A stretch of 64,000 bases of DNA from Leeuwenhoekiella polynyae (GCF_004104075.1 NZ_QOVK01000014.1:38994-102993), one strand, 5' to 3'. Positions 35,695 to 46,159 are shown, counted from the stretch's first letter. Notes: generated by a model from the sequence alone, not told the origin. Numbers and translations are program-made.

Positions 35695-36399
35695 TTATTT
35701 CTTAAGATGCTTAGAATAGTAAGCCAGTAATTCTTCGGCTGAAGCACCAAACCATTTTTTGACATAAATAGTCCAAAAGTGATATTGTACATACCACACA
35801 CCATATTTGTCATACATACGTGCTGAAGATTTAATAGGATGCTGAATAACTACAAAGGAGTTTCGAGCATACAATTCATTAATAAGGATATTATCCTCAT
35901 AAATAACATAACTTTCATTAAAACCACCTATTTCATCAAAAAGTTCACGGGTAATAAACTGGCTTTGATCACCACCGCGACACGCTCTCCAACTAAATTT
36001 TGTTAAGTAACTCGCCAGACGCAACCACCAATGATTGCTGTCAAAGCGCATTTTAAAACAACCTGCAGGATCGCCTTTAGCAACCTCATTAGCTATGTGT
36101 TTGTCAAAGTCTTTAGGAGGGAAAGAATCTGCGTGTAAAAAATATAAAACAGATCCATTGGCATTATCAGCACCAGTGTTCATCTGCTTTGCGCGACCAC
36201 GCTCTGATGATACAACCTGAATTTTAAGTGTATTTTTAGCTTGAATTTGTTTGGCTACAGATAACGTTTCATCTGTGCTGCCACCATCTACAACTATGAT
36301 TTCTAATGAATTTGTATCTGCTGCATGATCAGCAAGATGCTTTAAAAGAAAGGGTAAGTTTTCCGCTTCGTTAAGAACCGGGATGACAATACTAATCAT
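35695..36399 (-). CDS. TIGR04283-type family 2 glycosyltransferase (arsenosugar-type)
   Basis: 234 residues. Motifs: ISIVIPVLNEAENLPFLLKHL, IIVVDGGSTDETLSVA, SSERGRAKQMNTGA (the RGRAxQMNxGA string is diagnostic for this subfamily), LYFLHADSFPP (the HAD variant of DxD) and WRACRGGDQSQFI. Members are linked to arsenosugar biosynthesis in genomes that also carry the radical SAM enzyme ArsS and ArsM. Neither is visible in this window, so the substrate is open. No membrane segment is present. Confidence 0.88.
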   Translation of the reverse strand: MISIVIPVLNEAENLPFLLKHLADHAADTNSLEIIVVDGGSTDETLSVAKQIQAKNTLKIQVVSSERGRAKQMNTGADNANGSVLYFLHADSFPPKDFDKHIANEVAKGDPAGCFKMRFDSNHWWLRLASYLTKFSWRACRGGDQSQFITRELFDEIGGFNESYVIYEDNILINELYARNSFVVIQHPIKSSARMYDKYGVWYVQYHFWTIYVKKWFGASAEELLAYYSKHLKK

Positions 36400-36480
36400 A
36401 AAGTTAAGTTCGATAAATCAAAAGGTTTAGATCAGGTAAGCCTTTCAAAACTAAATTAATTCTTACGCATTAAGCATAAA

Positions 36481-36505
36481 AAATCCCGATAGATTTCGGG
36501 ATTTT
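36481..36505 (-). terminator. intrinsic terminator of the DUF547 gene
   Basis: AAATCCCGA (36481-36489), 6-base loop, TCGGGATTT (36496-36504); on the minus strand it ends in a T-run. It lies 22 bases after the DUF547 stop and upstream of the next minus-strand gene. Confidence 0.82.
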
Positions 36506-36526
36506 TATAAAAATTAATCTGTTGGG

Positions 36527-37318
36527 CTACTGCTCATTTAAATTCCAGTCATAATCTTTATAAGAGATTGTTGCGCCAGAATTTATTTTAGTTTTACTGT
36601 ATTGATTGATGTAATCTACAACAGTAGGAGTTTTATCGGTTATAAAATCTTTTTTATACCAGTCAAAAATGGAAGAGATTTTGGGACTGTTAGCGCTAAT
36701 ATCATTCTTGTCAGAATTTATAAATTCTTTAGTTGCGCGCTCTAATTGCTCATTAATTTTTCCGGCGGTATAAGCTTCATTTAATAATTTAGGGCAAGAC
36801 ATAGAAGCACAGTTGATTGCAAAATGTATACGCGGCTCGTTCATTTTACGAAGTACACCGTTTTCAATTCCACCTAGAGAAAGTTCTTTATTACCAACAG
36901 GCACAATACCTTTTGTCCACGCTCCATTAATGTCTTTTATACTTTTTACCGGGTAATTATCTAGAATCAAATCTACAGTATAGGCATTATACAAATTGAT
37001 GTAATAAGCCAGTAATTCCTGTACAGACCAGTCGTTAGAGGGTTCATAACCAGATAACGTTTTTAAATACGCATCTAATTTAGAACGTTCGGTTTTAAAC
37101 CCTTTATAATCAATCATCCCATTTGCGTCAACATACTTCTTAAGTAAAGCATCCCACGCACTGTGATCTACATTTTCTGCAGAGTTTGCTGTTGTTGAAG
37201 TTAAATTTTCTCCGGCCTCTTTAGTTGGTTGCCCACCACTTGTAATACCCGCTGCAGAAAGTAAGTTGCAACTGTTTAATGTGAAGGCTAATGTAAGGCA
37301 TATAAATACTCTTTTCAT
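36527..37318 (-). CDS. DUF547 lipoprotein
   Basis: The Met at 37318 gives 263 residues with lipoprotein signal MKRVFICLTLAFTLNSC (Cys17); an ATG four codons upstream is less likely. DUF547 motifs include ELLAYYINLYNAYTVDLIL, the LSLGGIENGVLR segment, RIHFAINCASMSCPKL (the conserved NCAS-x-SCP string) and FDWYKKDF. The Asn-Cys and His positions recall papain-like transglutaminase or peptidase folds, but activity is not established. It is ahead of the arsenosugar-type glycosyltransferase on the same strand, with a terminator between. Confidence 0.88.
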   Translation of the reverse strand: MKRVFICLTLAFTLNSCNLLSAAGITSGGQPTKEAGENLTSTTANSAENVDHSAWDALLKKYVDANGMIDYKGFKTERSKLDAYLKTLSGYEPSNDWSVQELLAYYINLYNAYTVDLILDNYPVKSIKDINGAWTKGIVPVGNKELSLGGIENGVLRKMNEPRIHFAINCASMSCPKLLNEAYTAGKINEQLERATKEFINSDKNDISANSPKISSIFDWYKKDFITDKTPTVVDYINQYSKTKINSGATISYKDYDWNLNEQ

Positions 37319-37645
37319 AAGAAGATACATAATCTGTTTATTTGGTAATACATACGCAAGATAGGAGGATGTAGATTTGAGATGTTTAATATTAACAGCA
37401 TTCTTAACAGATTTTAGGTATAATTTAGCCTTTTATACGTTTTTGTGTAGGTAGGGCATTGATTTACTAGTTATTAGCTAAATAAATCATTGTTGATTTC
37501 TGTGCCGTTAATTATCGTAATTTTGCAGCGCAAAAACTACCTTGAGATAAAATGCTCAGGGGAATAATTTGAGATCACGATTGTTTTTTAAAAAGCAATT
37601 GCGTTGTCAAATCTCGATTATCGAGAAAAGCACAAAGAAAGATTT
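37319..37645. other. intergenic region with der promoter
   Basis: 327 bases between divergent genes. It holds a TTG (37493-37495) and TAATTTTG (37518-37525) pair that fits the Bacteroidota promoter with a 22-base spacer, and a predicted der leader of about 115 bases. The rest shows no gene. An in-frame ATG at 37604 would extend Der by 14 unconserved residues. Confidence 0.55.
37493..37525 (+). promoter_or_regulatory. candidate der promoter
   Basis: TTG at 37493-37495, 22-base spacer, TAATTTTG at 37518-37525, matching the -33/-7 pattern of Bacteroidota. Confidence 0.5.
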
Positions 37646-38947
37646 ATGAGTATTGTAGCTATTGTAGGGAGACCTAATGTGGGAAAATCCACTTTTTTTA
37701 ACCGCCTCATTCAACGTAGGGAAGCCATTGTTGATTCAGTAAGTGGTGTTACGCGTGATCGTCATTATGGAAAGACTGACTGGAACGGAAAGGAATTTTC
37801 TGTTATTGATACCGGGGGGTATGTAAAAGGAAGTGATGATGTATTTGAAGAACAGATTGATAAGCAAGTAGAACTTGCTATTGAAGAGGCAGATGCCATA
37901 ATTTTTATGGTTGATGTAGAAAGCGGAGTTACCGGCATGGACGAAGATGTAGCTACACTGCTTAGACGCCAATCAAAACCGGTTTTCTTGGCGATCAATA
38001 AGGTAGACAACGCAATGCGTGAAGAAAACGCCGTAGAGTTTTATAGTCTGGGACTGGGTGATTACTATACCATAGCAAGTATTAGCGGTAGTGGTACGGG
38101 TGATTTACTTGATGCGCTTGTTGAGGTGTTACCAGAGAAAGAAGAAGTAGAAGAAAGTATTTTGCCTCGTTTTGCTGTGGTAGGGAGACCTAACGCCGGC
38201 AAATCATCATTTATCAATGCTTTAATTGGTGAAGATCGATATATCGTTACCGATATTGCAGGGACTACAAGAGATTCAATTGATACAAAATATAACCGTT
38301 TTGGCTTTGAATTTAATCTTGTAGATACTGCCGGGATTCGTCGTAAATCTAAGGTTAAAGAAGATCTAGAGTTTTATTCTGTTATGCGATCTGTTCGGGC
38401 AATAGAGCATTGTGATGTATGTCTGGTTGTTCTGGATGCAACAAGAGGTTTTGACGGGCAGGTTCAAAATATTTTTTGGCTCGCAGAGCGGAATAAAAAA
38501 GGAATCGTTATTCTCGTGAATAAGTGGGATCTGGTTGAAAAAGAAAATAAAACCATGCGTGAGTACGAGAAAATGATCCGTCAGGAGATGGAACCGTTTA
38601 CTGATGTGCCTATTGTTTTTATTTCTGCACTCACTAAGCAACGTGTTTACAAAGCGATTGAAACAGCTGTAAAAGTTTTTGAAAATCGTACAAAGCGAAT
38701 TAAAACAAGTGTGCTTAACGATTATATGTTACCGGTTATTGAAGCGACTCCACCACCGGCAACTAAAGGAAAATACATTAAGATAAAATACTGTATGCAG
38801 TTGCCTACACCGCATCCGCAGTTTGCATTTTTCTGCAACCTTCCGCAGTATGTAAAAGATCCGTACAGACGTTTTATAGAAAATAAATTACGTGAAGAGT
38901 TTGACTTTGAAGGTGTGCCGGTAGCGGTATATTTTCGTAAGAAATAG
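37646..38947 (+). CDS. der: ribosome assembly GTPase Der (EngA)
   Basis: 433 residues from the ATG at 37646. Two consecutive GTPase domains are clear: [15 protein letters not shown] and NKVDN in the first; [21 protein letters not shown] and [10 protein letters not shown] in the second. A KH-like C-terminal domain contains the [16 protein letters not shown] segment. Der acts in the cytoplasm on 50S ribosomal subunit maturation and is essential in most bacteria. It is monocistronic, followed by a long palindromic terminator. Confidence 0.97.
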   Translation: MSIVAIVGRPNVGKSTFFNRLIQRREAIVDSVSGVTRDRHYGKTDWNGKEFSVIDTGGYVKGSDDVFEEQIDKQVELAIEEADAIIFMVDVESGVTGMDEDVATLLRRQSKPVFLAINKVDNAMREENAVEFYSLGLGDYYTIASISGSGTGDLLDALVEVLPEKEEVEESILPRFAVVGRPNAGKSSFINALIGEDRYIVTDIAGTTRDSIDTKYNRFGFEFNLVDTAGIRRKSKVKEDLEFYSVMRSVRAIEHCDVCLVVLDATRGFDGQVQNIFWLAERNKKGIVILVNKWDLVEKENKTMREYEKMIRQEMEPFTDVPIVFISALTKQRVYKAIETAVKVFENRTKRIKTSVLNDYMLPVIEATPPPATKGKYIKIKYCMQLPTPHPQFAFFCNLPQYVKDPYRRFIENKLREEFDFEGVPVAVYFRKK

Positions 38948-38969
38948 TAATAGCTTCATCTATTTAAAT

Positions 38970-39010
38970 AACAAAGACCCACTTTTTTTAAAAAAAGTGG
39001 GTCTTTGTTT
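38970..39010 (+). terminator. terminator, 40-bp perfect palindrome
   Basis: AACAAAGACCCAC plus seven T's (38970-38989) is followed directly by its exact complement (38990-39009). In RNA a hairpin forms with the central T/A bases as loop and a T-rich 3' end. It follows der by 22 bases. Confidence 0.85.
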
Positions 39011-39070
39011 TAAACCTTTTGAGTTTTATTCAGTCATAGAATAAACGTACACTGTACATATATTGGGTTT

Positions 39071-41812
39071 ATGAAGCACTTTTTACTGCTACTATTTGGG
39101 GTTTTGTTAGGTCATTCCCTGCTCGCGCAAAACTTTGAACTTTCAGGAAAAATTTTAGATAATAGCGGAACTCCGTTAGAATCTGCTACGGTTTATGTTG
39201 AAAAGATAAGCGACAGCACGCTGGTAACTTACGGAATCACAGATCGGGAAGGATTTTTTGAGATGGAGGGAACTACAGAGCAAAAAGAGCTTAATCTTTT
39301 TGTTTCTTATGCCGGCTTTAAACCAATGCGTAAAAAGGTTACGATAACCCCCACGATGGATCTAGGTGATCTTAAATTAGAAGTGCAAGATAATTTATTA
39401 GACGAGGTTGTTGTAGTTGCAAATCGTGCACCAGTAACGGTAAAAAAGGATACGCTTGAGTTTAATGCGGCTTCTTTTGATACCAGACCCGATGCGAATC
39501 TTGAAGAACTGCTGAAAAAGCTTCCGGGTGCTGAAGTAGATTCAGATGGGGCTATAACCATTAACGGAAAACCGGTTTCGAGAATTCTGGTAAACGGAAA
39601 AGAGTTCTTTGGTGACGACCCTAAGATCGCGACTAAAAACCTTCCGAAGGAAATTATAGAAAAACTACAAGTGGTTGATACCAAGACCAAATCTGAAGAG
39701 TTTACCGGGAAGTCTGGAGATTCTGAAAATAAGACGATCAACATCACTATTAAAAAAGATAAAAACAAGGGCTACTTTGCCAGGGCAACTTTAGGTGGTG
39801 GTACTAATGAGCGCTATGAGATGAGCGCTATAGGTAATGTTTTTAAAGATAATATGCGTTTAACGGCTCTGGCAGGATCTAACAACATCAACAGTTCTGG
39901 ATTTGATTTTGATGATGTTTATGGGATGATGGGGCGTAGTGGTGCCAGAGCAGTAGCGGCAGGAAATAGAAGTGGAGGAATAACAAAATCTGAAACGGCT
40001 GGTTTGAACTACAGCAACGACTGGAATGATAAATACGAATTTAACGGCGATTATTTCTTTGACCGTTCTGATACAGATACGCGTTCTCGAACTGAACGCG
40101 AGAATATTTTACCTGATACAACGTATTATTCCAATTCAGAAAATAGCAGCAACGCATTAAACGACAGGCATCGCGCCAACGCTCGATTTGAAGTAGAATT
40201 TGATACTCTAACCCGTCTTTCTTTTTCACCAAGATTCAATACTAACAAAACAAAATCTATACGTAGTTCGCTAGCTAATTCATTAGACGGAAACCGTGAT
40301 CTTGTCAACAATACTGAGACTTCAAATCAGGGAGATGGATCGAGTTTTAGTTTTAATAATAACCTAGACTTTATAAAACGTTTTGGGAGTAGAGGAGCCT
40401 ATTTGAGGTTAGAGCTTTCGCAAGGTTATAACGATCAGGTAAACGATGATTTTTATTTCTCAAGCAGTGAATTTTTTGGAGATGAGGCCCGTACCGAAGT
40501 TCAAGATCAGTACATTGATGAAGATGAGAAACAGTATGAGTACGGTTTTGAAGTAGAGCAGCGACTGGTGCTGGCAACAGACTTTTTTATGGATTTGGCA
40601 TATGATTTTTCTTCTGTAAAATCTACAAACTCAAGATATGTTTATGAGGCCGATAACGACGGGAACTATACTGTACAAAATGATACGTTGAGTAGTGATT
40701 TTGAAGTAAACACTATTCGCAATACACCCAGTTTAGGTTTAAACTACGATCACGAGGCATGGCGGATCAATACTAACTTTGGGCTGCTCAACACAATACT
40801 CAAAAATGAGAATTTACTCAACCCGGTAAATTTTGATAATACCTATAATAACCTGTATTTAAGCGCACGGGTACGTTATGAATTAGAACGCTCAAAAAGT
40901 GTTTATTTAAATTATCGTACAAATGCAAACACCCCTTCAATACGCCAGTTGCAACCGGTGGCAGATAGAACAAATCCATTAAATATTGTTATTGGTAACC
41001 CCGAGTTGCGCCCTGCTTACAGCCATAATATTGATGGGGGTTTTAGAAGTTTCAATTTTGGAGCTGGTGGAGGTAGTGGTATTTTCAGTTCGTTCTCTCT
41101 GGATTTTACAGAGAATCAAGTGGTGTCTGTAAGTACTGTAGGTGATGATTTAAGACGAACCACAACCTATGCAAACGTAGATGGTGCGATGTCTGCGGGT
41201 GTACGTCTTTTTTATACTAAAAGTACACGTAAAGAAGAAAAGGAGTTTAGATACCGGTTGAGCCTTACCGGGAATTATAATAAAAACGTAGGTTTTACAA
41301 ACGGAACGCTATTCAATTCAAAACGTTTTAGTTTTAGCCCGGGGATTCGGCTTACTTATGCAATTCAAGAGTTTTTTGAGTTGAATCCAAGTTATAGTCT
41401 TACGTATAATGATACGCAGTATTCTATAAATGCTAACCGAAATGAAGATTTTATAAATCATACCGTAGGTTTTGAAGCAACGACCTTCTGGCCTAAAAAT
41501 GTGATTTTTGGTAATGATATCACTTACAATTACAACGGAAATGTTTCTCCCGGCTTTCAGAACTCTTCAATTCTATGGAATACCAGTTTAGGATATCAGT
41601 TTTTAGATGAAAAAGCAACGTTAAAATTAAAGATTTACGATTTGCTCGATCAGGTGGTAGATACCCGAAGAATCATAGGTGATGATTATATTCAGGATAC
41701 TAACAGCCTGATTTTAACTCAATATGCAATGTTGAGTTTCACTTATAAAATGAGCAACTTTGGAGGCAAATCTGGAGGTGGAAATAGAAGAGGAGGGCCT
41801 AGAAGGAGATAG
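39071..41812 (+). CDS. TonB-receptor-like outer membrane beta-barrel protein (copy 1)
   Basis: 913 residues. Signal peptide MKHFLLLLFGVLLGHSLLAQ, carboxypeptidase regulatory-like domain (FELSGKILDNSGTPLESATV, about 23-105), then a plug-like segment with VKKDTLEFNAASFDTRPDANL, LLKKLPGAEVDSDGAITING and RILVNGKEFFGDDP (about 120-190), and a long outer-membrane barrel of the OMP_b-brl_3 type. A Gly/Arg-rich tail (GGKSGGGNRRGGPRRR) replaces the usual aromatic C-terminus, which is odd for a barrel. It has no SusD partner and is followed by a paralogue after 110 bases. Substrate unknown; peptide or metal-complex uptake has been proposed for relatives. Confidence 0.88.
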   Translation: MKHFLLLLFGVLLGHSLLAQNFELSGKILDNSGTPLESATVYVEKISDSTLVTYGITDREGFFEMEGTTEQKELNLFVSYAGFKPMRKKVTITPTMDLGDLKLEVQDNLLDEVVVVANRAPVTVKKDTLEFNAASFDTRPDANLEELLKKLPGAEVDSDGAITINGKPVSRILVNGKEFFGDDPKIATKNLPKEIIEKLQVVDTKTKSEEFTGKSGDSENKTINITIKKDKNKGYFARATLGGGTNERYEMSAIGNVFKDNMRLTALAGSNNINSSGFDFDDVYGMMGRSGARAVAAGNRSGGITKSETAGLNYSNDWNDKYEFNGDYFFDRSDTDTRSRTERENILPDTTYYSNSENSSNALNDRHRANARFEVEFDTLTRLSFSPRFNTNKTKSIRSSLANSLDGNRDLVNNTETSNQGDGSSFSFNNNLDFIKRFGSRGAYLRLELSQGYNDQVNDDFYFSSSEFFGDEARTEVQDQYIDEDEKQYEYGFEVEQRLVLATDFFMDLAYDFSSVKSTNSRYVYEADNDGNYTVQNDTLSSDFEVNTIRNTPSLGLNYDHEAWRINTNFGLLNTILKNENLLNPVNFDNTYNNLYLSARVRYELERSKSVYLNYRTNANTPSIRQLQPVADRTNPLNIVIGNPELRPAYSHNIDGGFRSFNFGAGGGSGIFSSFSLDFTENQVVSVSTVGDDLRRTTTYANVDGAMSAGVRLFYTKSTRKEEKEFRYRLSLTGNYNKNVGFTNGTLFNSKRFSFSPGIRLTYAIQEFFELNPSYSLTYNDTQYSINANRNEDFINHTVGFEATTFWPKNVIFGNDITYNYNGNVSPGFQNSSILWNTSLGYQFLDEKATLKLKIYDLLDQVVDTRRIIGDDYIQDTNSLILTQYAMLSFTYKMSNFGGKSGGGNRRGGPRRR

Positions 41813-41922
41813 CTTGTTAATATAGAGTGATTTATAAATAGTTAAAATTATCTTAAACAGAATAACTAATTTTTTAGTTTTATTAAAAATACATTTCTTC
41901 GTACATCAATCAAAAAACAATC

Positions 41923-44724
41923 ATGATCAATCGTTATTTACTGTGCCTTGTACTAGGCCTATTCTCCATTAGTGTATTCTCTCAAGATTTTAAAATTACC
42001 GGAAGTTTAATAGATGATGAACAAAAGAGTCCTATTGAAGCGGCAACTGTAGTTCTCGAAACTTTAAAAGATAGTACCATGATTACTTATACGATAAGTG
42101 ATCGTAATGGTAATTTTGAGTTGAGCGGTAAAAGTTCGCTAACTAAAGCAAATCTTTTTGTCACGTTTGTGGGATATCAATCCTTTGAAAAGGAGATAGA
42201 TTTTACTCAAAACCGCACACTCGATTTGGGATCAATTCCTTTAGAATTTCAAGTAGAATCTTTAGGAGACGTCGTTGTAAAAGGTAGAGCAGCGCCAGTA
42301 GTTGTTAAACAAGATACCTTAGAATTTAACGCAGCTTCATTTAAAACAAATCCGGATGCAACACTAGAAGATTTACTTAAGGAGTTGCCCGGAGCAGAAG
42401 TTGATGCAGATGGTCAGATACGTATTAACGGAAAACCGGTTAGTAATATACTCGTTAACGGAAAGCCCTTCTTTAGTGATGATCCTACAATTGCGACGCG
42501 TAATCTAACTAAAGAACTTATTAATAAAATTCAGGTTGTTGACACGAAAACTGAATCTCAGGAATTTTCAGGAGAAGAAGGAGATAGCGAAAATAAAACG
42601 ATCAATATAACAATTGACGAGGATAAGAATAAAGGTCTTTTCGGTCGGATTGCCGCTGGAGGTGGTACCGATGACCGTTTTGAATATGCAGGTATTGGTA
42701 ATTATTTTGATAATGATTTGCGAATAAGTTTGCTGGGGAGTGGGAACAATATCAATTCGCCAGGTTTTAGTTTTGGAGAGATCGAAAAAATGTTTGGTAA
42801 CGCTAGCTATATCTCAGTTAATAGTAATGGTGGTTTTAATGTAGGAGGTAGAAGCTTTGGTATGGGGAATGGTATTGTGAATTCACGTAATGCAGGCATG
42901 AATTTTGCCAATGATTTTGGTGAAAAAATTGAGACTTCTGCTGATTATTTCTATTCTGGCTCCAATAGTTTTGAGGAGACCCAGCGAAATCGAGAAAATA
43001 TTTTACCTCAAAATCGTTTTACATCGGTGAGTACTTCAAGAACAGACTCTAATGTTGATAATCACACGGCAAACTTGAGGTTTCAGGCTAAAATAGACTC
43101 TACCCTTATGATAGAGGTTCTACCTAGTTTATCTTATTCTGAAGGGCAAAATACAAGTAGTGGTACGTCTGAAGTGACAAATGTTGATGGGAGTTTAGTG
43201 AATGACAGTGACTATGATAATAGTAACTTTAGAACCACGCGTAACTTTGGTAATCGCTTAACTGCAACTAAACGATATGGGGATAAAGGAGGCTTTATTC
43301 GAATTAATGGAAACCTTCAGTTAGATGATACTAAAAGCGAAGATTTTACAAATTCAGAAACAAATGTTTACGGCGATAATCCCAGTCAAATTTTGCGTAA
43401 TCAATTTACTGATGGGGATAATGTGAATAACGGTATAACAACTAATGTAAACTGGCGAATTCCCGTTATTGCTAAAAAATTATTTGTAGAGACTGAGTAT
43501 GAATACAATTCTCAGAATCGAACCAATACGCAACTTGTCTACGGCTTTGATAACCTTAACCAGAGTTATGACGACATTATTTTACCTCAAAGTACCGATT
43601 TTGAAAGTAGAAACCGAACCCATAAACCGCAACTTGGAGTCACGTATAATGATAAAAAATTAAGAGCTGGTATTAATGCGTCTTATGTTGCCAGAAAGTT
43701 AACCGGTGAAGATTTGTTAACTGATAATGCAGGAAACCGGGTACGCGATATTGATTTTGAAAATAAATTTAATGCTCTTGAAGCTTCAGCACGACTTAAT
43801 TACAATTTCACACAGAAATTAAGCTTATGGTCTGCTTATAGATTAACTAATAATGCGCCAGATATACGCCAGCTTTCTCCTTACTTAGATGTTTCAGACC
43901 CTATTAACACAATTCAGGGTAACCCTGAATTGAGCCCTACCAATCAACATAATTTTAATTTGGGGATTAACAATTATGACTGGGAGTCAAAATCAGGATT
44001 TTACGCCTATCTGGGAGCTTCATTAATAAATGATCAGGTTGTAAACCTTACCACGGTTGATGATAATTTCGTACGGGAAACCACCTTTACAAACGTAGAC
44101 GGAGTTTATAATGCCTACGGAAACTTGAATTATAATAAAGACTTTAAGTTGGACAGTCTTAAAACTCTAAAACTTGAAGCGCGTATTTATGGAGGGTTAA
44201 ATCGTTTTGTAAACTTTTTCAATACAGATCAATACGCCAGTATAACTAAAAATATTCGCCCCAGCTTGGGCTTACGCTTTACCTGGAACAAGTGGTTTGA
44301 ATTACGACCAGAATACAGCATTGAATTTAACAATACAAGTTTTAATCGAGACTTTTTTGACGGGCGTGAGTTCACACAACATTCGGCACGCTTGCGAACC
44401 ACAACCTTCTTCCCTGAATGGCTTACTTGGGAAAATGATATACGCTATATCTACAACCCTAATGTAGGTTCTGGTTTTCAGAGAGATGCTGTTTTTTGGA
44501 ATAGTTCTTTAGCTTATTCATTTATGCAGAATAAAGCATTGGCAACTTTCAAAGTTTATGATCTGCTCAACCAGAATACAAACTCTCGTCGTAATGCAAC
44601 ACAATCTTATGTAGAAGATGTACAGAGTACTGTATTGCAGCAATACTTTATGTTGAGTTTTAGTTATAAATTCAATACGCTTGGGAAAAAAGGAGAGGTT
44701 AGAGAGAATAATTGGTTTGATTAA
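41923..44724 (+). CDS. TonB-receptor-like outer membrane beta-barrel protein (copy 2)
   Basis: 933 residues, same architecture as the gene before: signal peptide ending in SVFSQ, regulatory-like domain FKITGSLIDDEQKSPIEAAT, plug-like VVKQDTLEFNAASFKTNPDATL, LLKELPGAEVDADGQIRING and NILVNGKPFFSDDP, then the barrel. The two proteins share long identical stretches in the plug (for example GDSENKTINITI) and clearly arose by tandem duplication. Its own leader region of 110 bases contains no terminator, so the pair may be cotranscribed. The 3' end overlaps the convergent helical-protein gene by 26 bases. Confidence 0.88.
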   Translation: MINRYLLCLVLGLFSISVFSQDFKITGSLIDDEQKSPIEAATVVLETLKDSTMITYTISDRNGNFELSGKSSLTKANLFVTFVGYQSFEKEIDFTQNRTLDLGSIPLEFQVESLGDVVVKGRAAPVVVKQDTLEFNAASFKTNPDATLEDLLKELPGAEVDADGQIRINGKPVSNILVNGKPFFSDDPTIATRNLTKELINKIQVVDTKTESQEFSGEEGDSENKTINITIDEDKNKGLFGRIAAGGGTDDRFEYAGIGNYFDNDLRISLLGSGNNINSPGFSFGEIEKMFGNASYISVNSNGGFNVGGRSFGMGNGIVNSRNAGMNFANDFGEKIETSADYFYSGSNSFEETQRNRENILPQNRFTSVSTSRTDSNVDNHTANLRFQAKIDSTLMIEVLPSLSYSEGQNTSSGTSEVTNVDGSLVNDSDYDNSNFRTTRNFGNRLTATKRYGDKGGFIRINGNLQLDDTKSEDFTNSETNVYGDNPSQILRNQFTDGDNVNNGITTNVNWRIPVIAKKLFVETEYEYNSQNRTNTQLVYGFDNLNQSYDDIILPQSTDFESRNRTHKPQLGVTYNDKKLRAGINASYVARKLTGEDLLTDNAGNRVRDIDFENKFNALEASARLNYNFTQKLSLWSAYRLTNNAPDIRQLSPYLDVSDPINTIQGNPELSPTNQHNFNLGINNYDWESKSGFYAYLGASLINDQVVNLTTVDDNFVRETTFTNVDGVYNAYGNLNYNKDFKLDSLKTLKLEARIYGGLNRFVNFFNTDQYASITKNIRPSLGLRFTWNKWFELRPEYSIEFNNTSFNRDFFDGREFTQHSARLRTTTFFPEWLTWENDIRYIYNPNVGSGFQRDAVFWNSSLAYSFMQNKALATFKVYDLLNQNTNSRRNATQSYVEDVQSTVLQQYFMLSFSYKFNTLGKKGEVRENNWFD

Positions 44725-46159
44725 CTAATTCTAGTGTAACAACATATAAATCTCGTTTTTCCATTTTAGATTTAAGCCAGGCATAAAAACTCATTGCAAA
44801 CAGATCTTCACGGTCAACACCTATCCATTTAAAGGAGTTTTCAACTTGATCATGGAATTTTGTTGAAGTTGCAAACTGAGGATTATCGTAATAGATTCCT
44901 GCAAGTTTTATAAAATGCATTACCCGCTCTTCTCCTAAAGCGCTGAGTTTACTGTGAAATTTTTTACGAATGGCATTTTGTTTCTGTAAAACGAGATCAA
45001 GTTTGTCTAATTCAATCAGCAGGAGTAGTGCTATAATTTCTTTTTTGACAACCCATAAAAAACCCAGTTGTTTTTCGTAAAACTGATCACTGTGATTAAG
45101 CTTCTTGTAAATAGCATAAGACTCTTTAAACTTATTTTGCTGAAAGTAAAGTGTCATTAAAAGCAAGAGGACTCTGGGGGACTTATCATTTAGGTTTTCG
45201 CAAAGCGAAATAGCTTGCGTATAAATCCCCATATAATTCATAGCAAGTGATCTGAGTATTGCTGATGAAATTTGAAATTGATTCCGGTATTTATCCGTTA
45301 ATAAGTGGTCTAGCTCATCTAGATAATCAAGAGACTCTTTGAAATCTTTATTTCTAAAAGAATTTGAAGCCATCAGGTATAAAATCTGAAGATGGTAATA
45401 CAGGTGTTTTTCTGATGTATTTTTTTGTGTTATATATGCAAATGCTTCCTGCATCAATGGCGCAATACGGTAATAATCACTTTCTAATTCTGCGGTGTCA
45501 CTAAGCAACTCCATAAATTGAAACAAAGATTTATAGGTGAATTCTTCTTTGGGGCTTATATTAAAGCGCTCAAATGTTTCTTCTAAAAGCATATTAGCAT
45601 GGGGTGTATTGCTTTGTAAATGATTTTTTAAAAAAGCGTAAGCTTGTTGCAGTTTAAAAGCGGAATTGAGATGTTTCAGGTTATCACTGCTTTTAGCTAA
45701 GATATCTTCAAAATCTACATTTTTAAATAGATGAGCGTATTGTAATTGAGTGTCATAAATTTCATGCAGTGCGGTATATAAATCATAACTAATTGCAAGA
45801 TTTTCGGCTCTACATATAGTCTTCCAGCCTAGTTTATTAAGTTTCTGTTCAAAGAGAATTCTACTTGCTAAAATAAGTTTTAGAGTTGTCATCTCTTCGC
45901 CTGCTTCTTCTGAGAAGCTCTTAGTTGCTATAAAATCAATTAAATTATCAAGCAAACGTTTGCTTAGTGCGTGATACGCATTGCGATTGGGATTTTTATA
46001 AAGTGTCTCGTGAAGATTAAGGATTTCACCTTTACAAATTTTTTTAAACAGATCTATGTTCTTCGTGTCCCCACGTCTGTTTTTATTAGTTAAAAACTGA
46101 ATAACTTGTTGTTGTTGTTCAGGTGTGAACGTTCTTATTAATTTAAAAATAGCACTCAT
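44699..46159 (-). CDS. helical repeat protein of unknown function
   Basis: 486 residues, no signal peptide and no membrane segment. The sequence is almost all alpha-helical, with Leu/Ala/Tyr spacing like TPR or similar solenoid repeats (for example LYYHLQILYLMASNSFRNKDFKESLDYLDELDHLL and ILRSLAMNYMGIYTQAISLCENL). The N-terminal part, FTPEQQQQVIQFLTNKNRR and YHALSKRLLDNLIDFIATKSF, recurs in flavobacterial hypothetical proteins as far as I can recall. No catalytic motif is seen. It converges on the second barrel gene with a 26-base overlap and diverges from yiaA. Confidence 0.7.
   Translation of the reverse strand: MSAIFKLIRTFTPEQQQQVIQFLTNKNRRGDTKNIDLFKKICKGEILNLHETLYKNPNRNAYHALSKRLLDNLIDFIATKSFSEEAGEEMTTLKLILASRILFEQKLNKLGWKTICRAENLAISYDLYTALHEIYDTQLQYAHLFKNVDFEDILAKSSDNLKHLNSAFKLQQAYAFLKNHLQSNTPHANMLLEETFERFNISPKEEFTYKSLFQFMELLSDTAELESDYYRIAPLMQEAFAYITQKNTSEKHLYYHLQILYLMASNSFRNKDFKESLDYLDELDHLLTDKYRNQFQISSAILRSLAMNYMGIYTQAISLCENLNDKSPRVLLLLMTLYFQQNKFKESYAIYKKLNHSDQFYEKQLGFLWVVKKEIIALLLLIELDKLDLVLQKQNAIRKKFHSKLSALGEERVMHFIKLAGIYYDNPQFATSTKFHDQVENSFKWIGVDREDLFAMSFYAWLKSKMEKRDLYVVTLELVNQTNYSL

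Noticed and set aside
39307..39768. Minus-strand reading frame of 153 codons inside the first barrel gene
   Set aside because: Antisense of a conserved plug region. It is Ser/Phe-rich without family motifs and has no promoter or start context.
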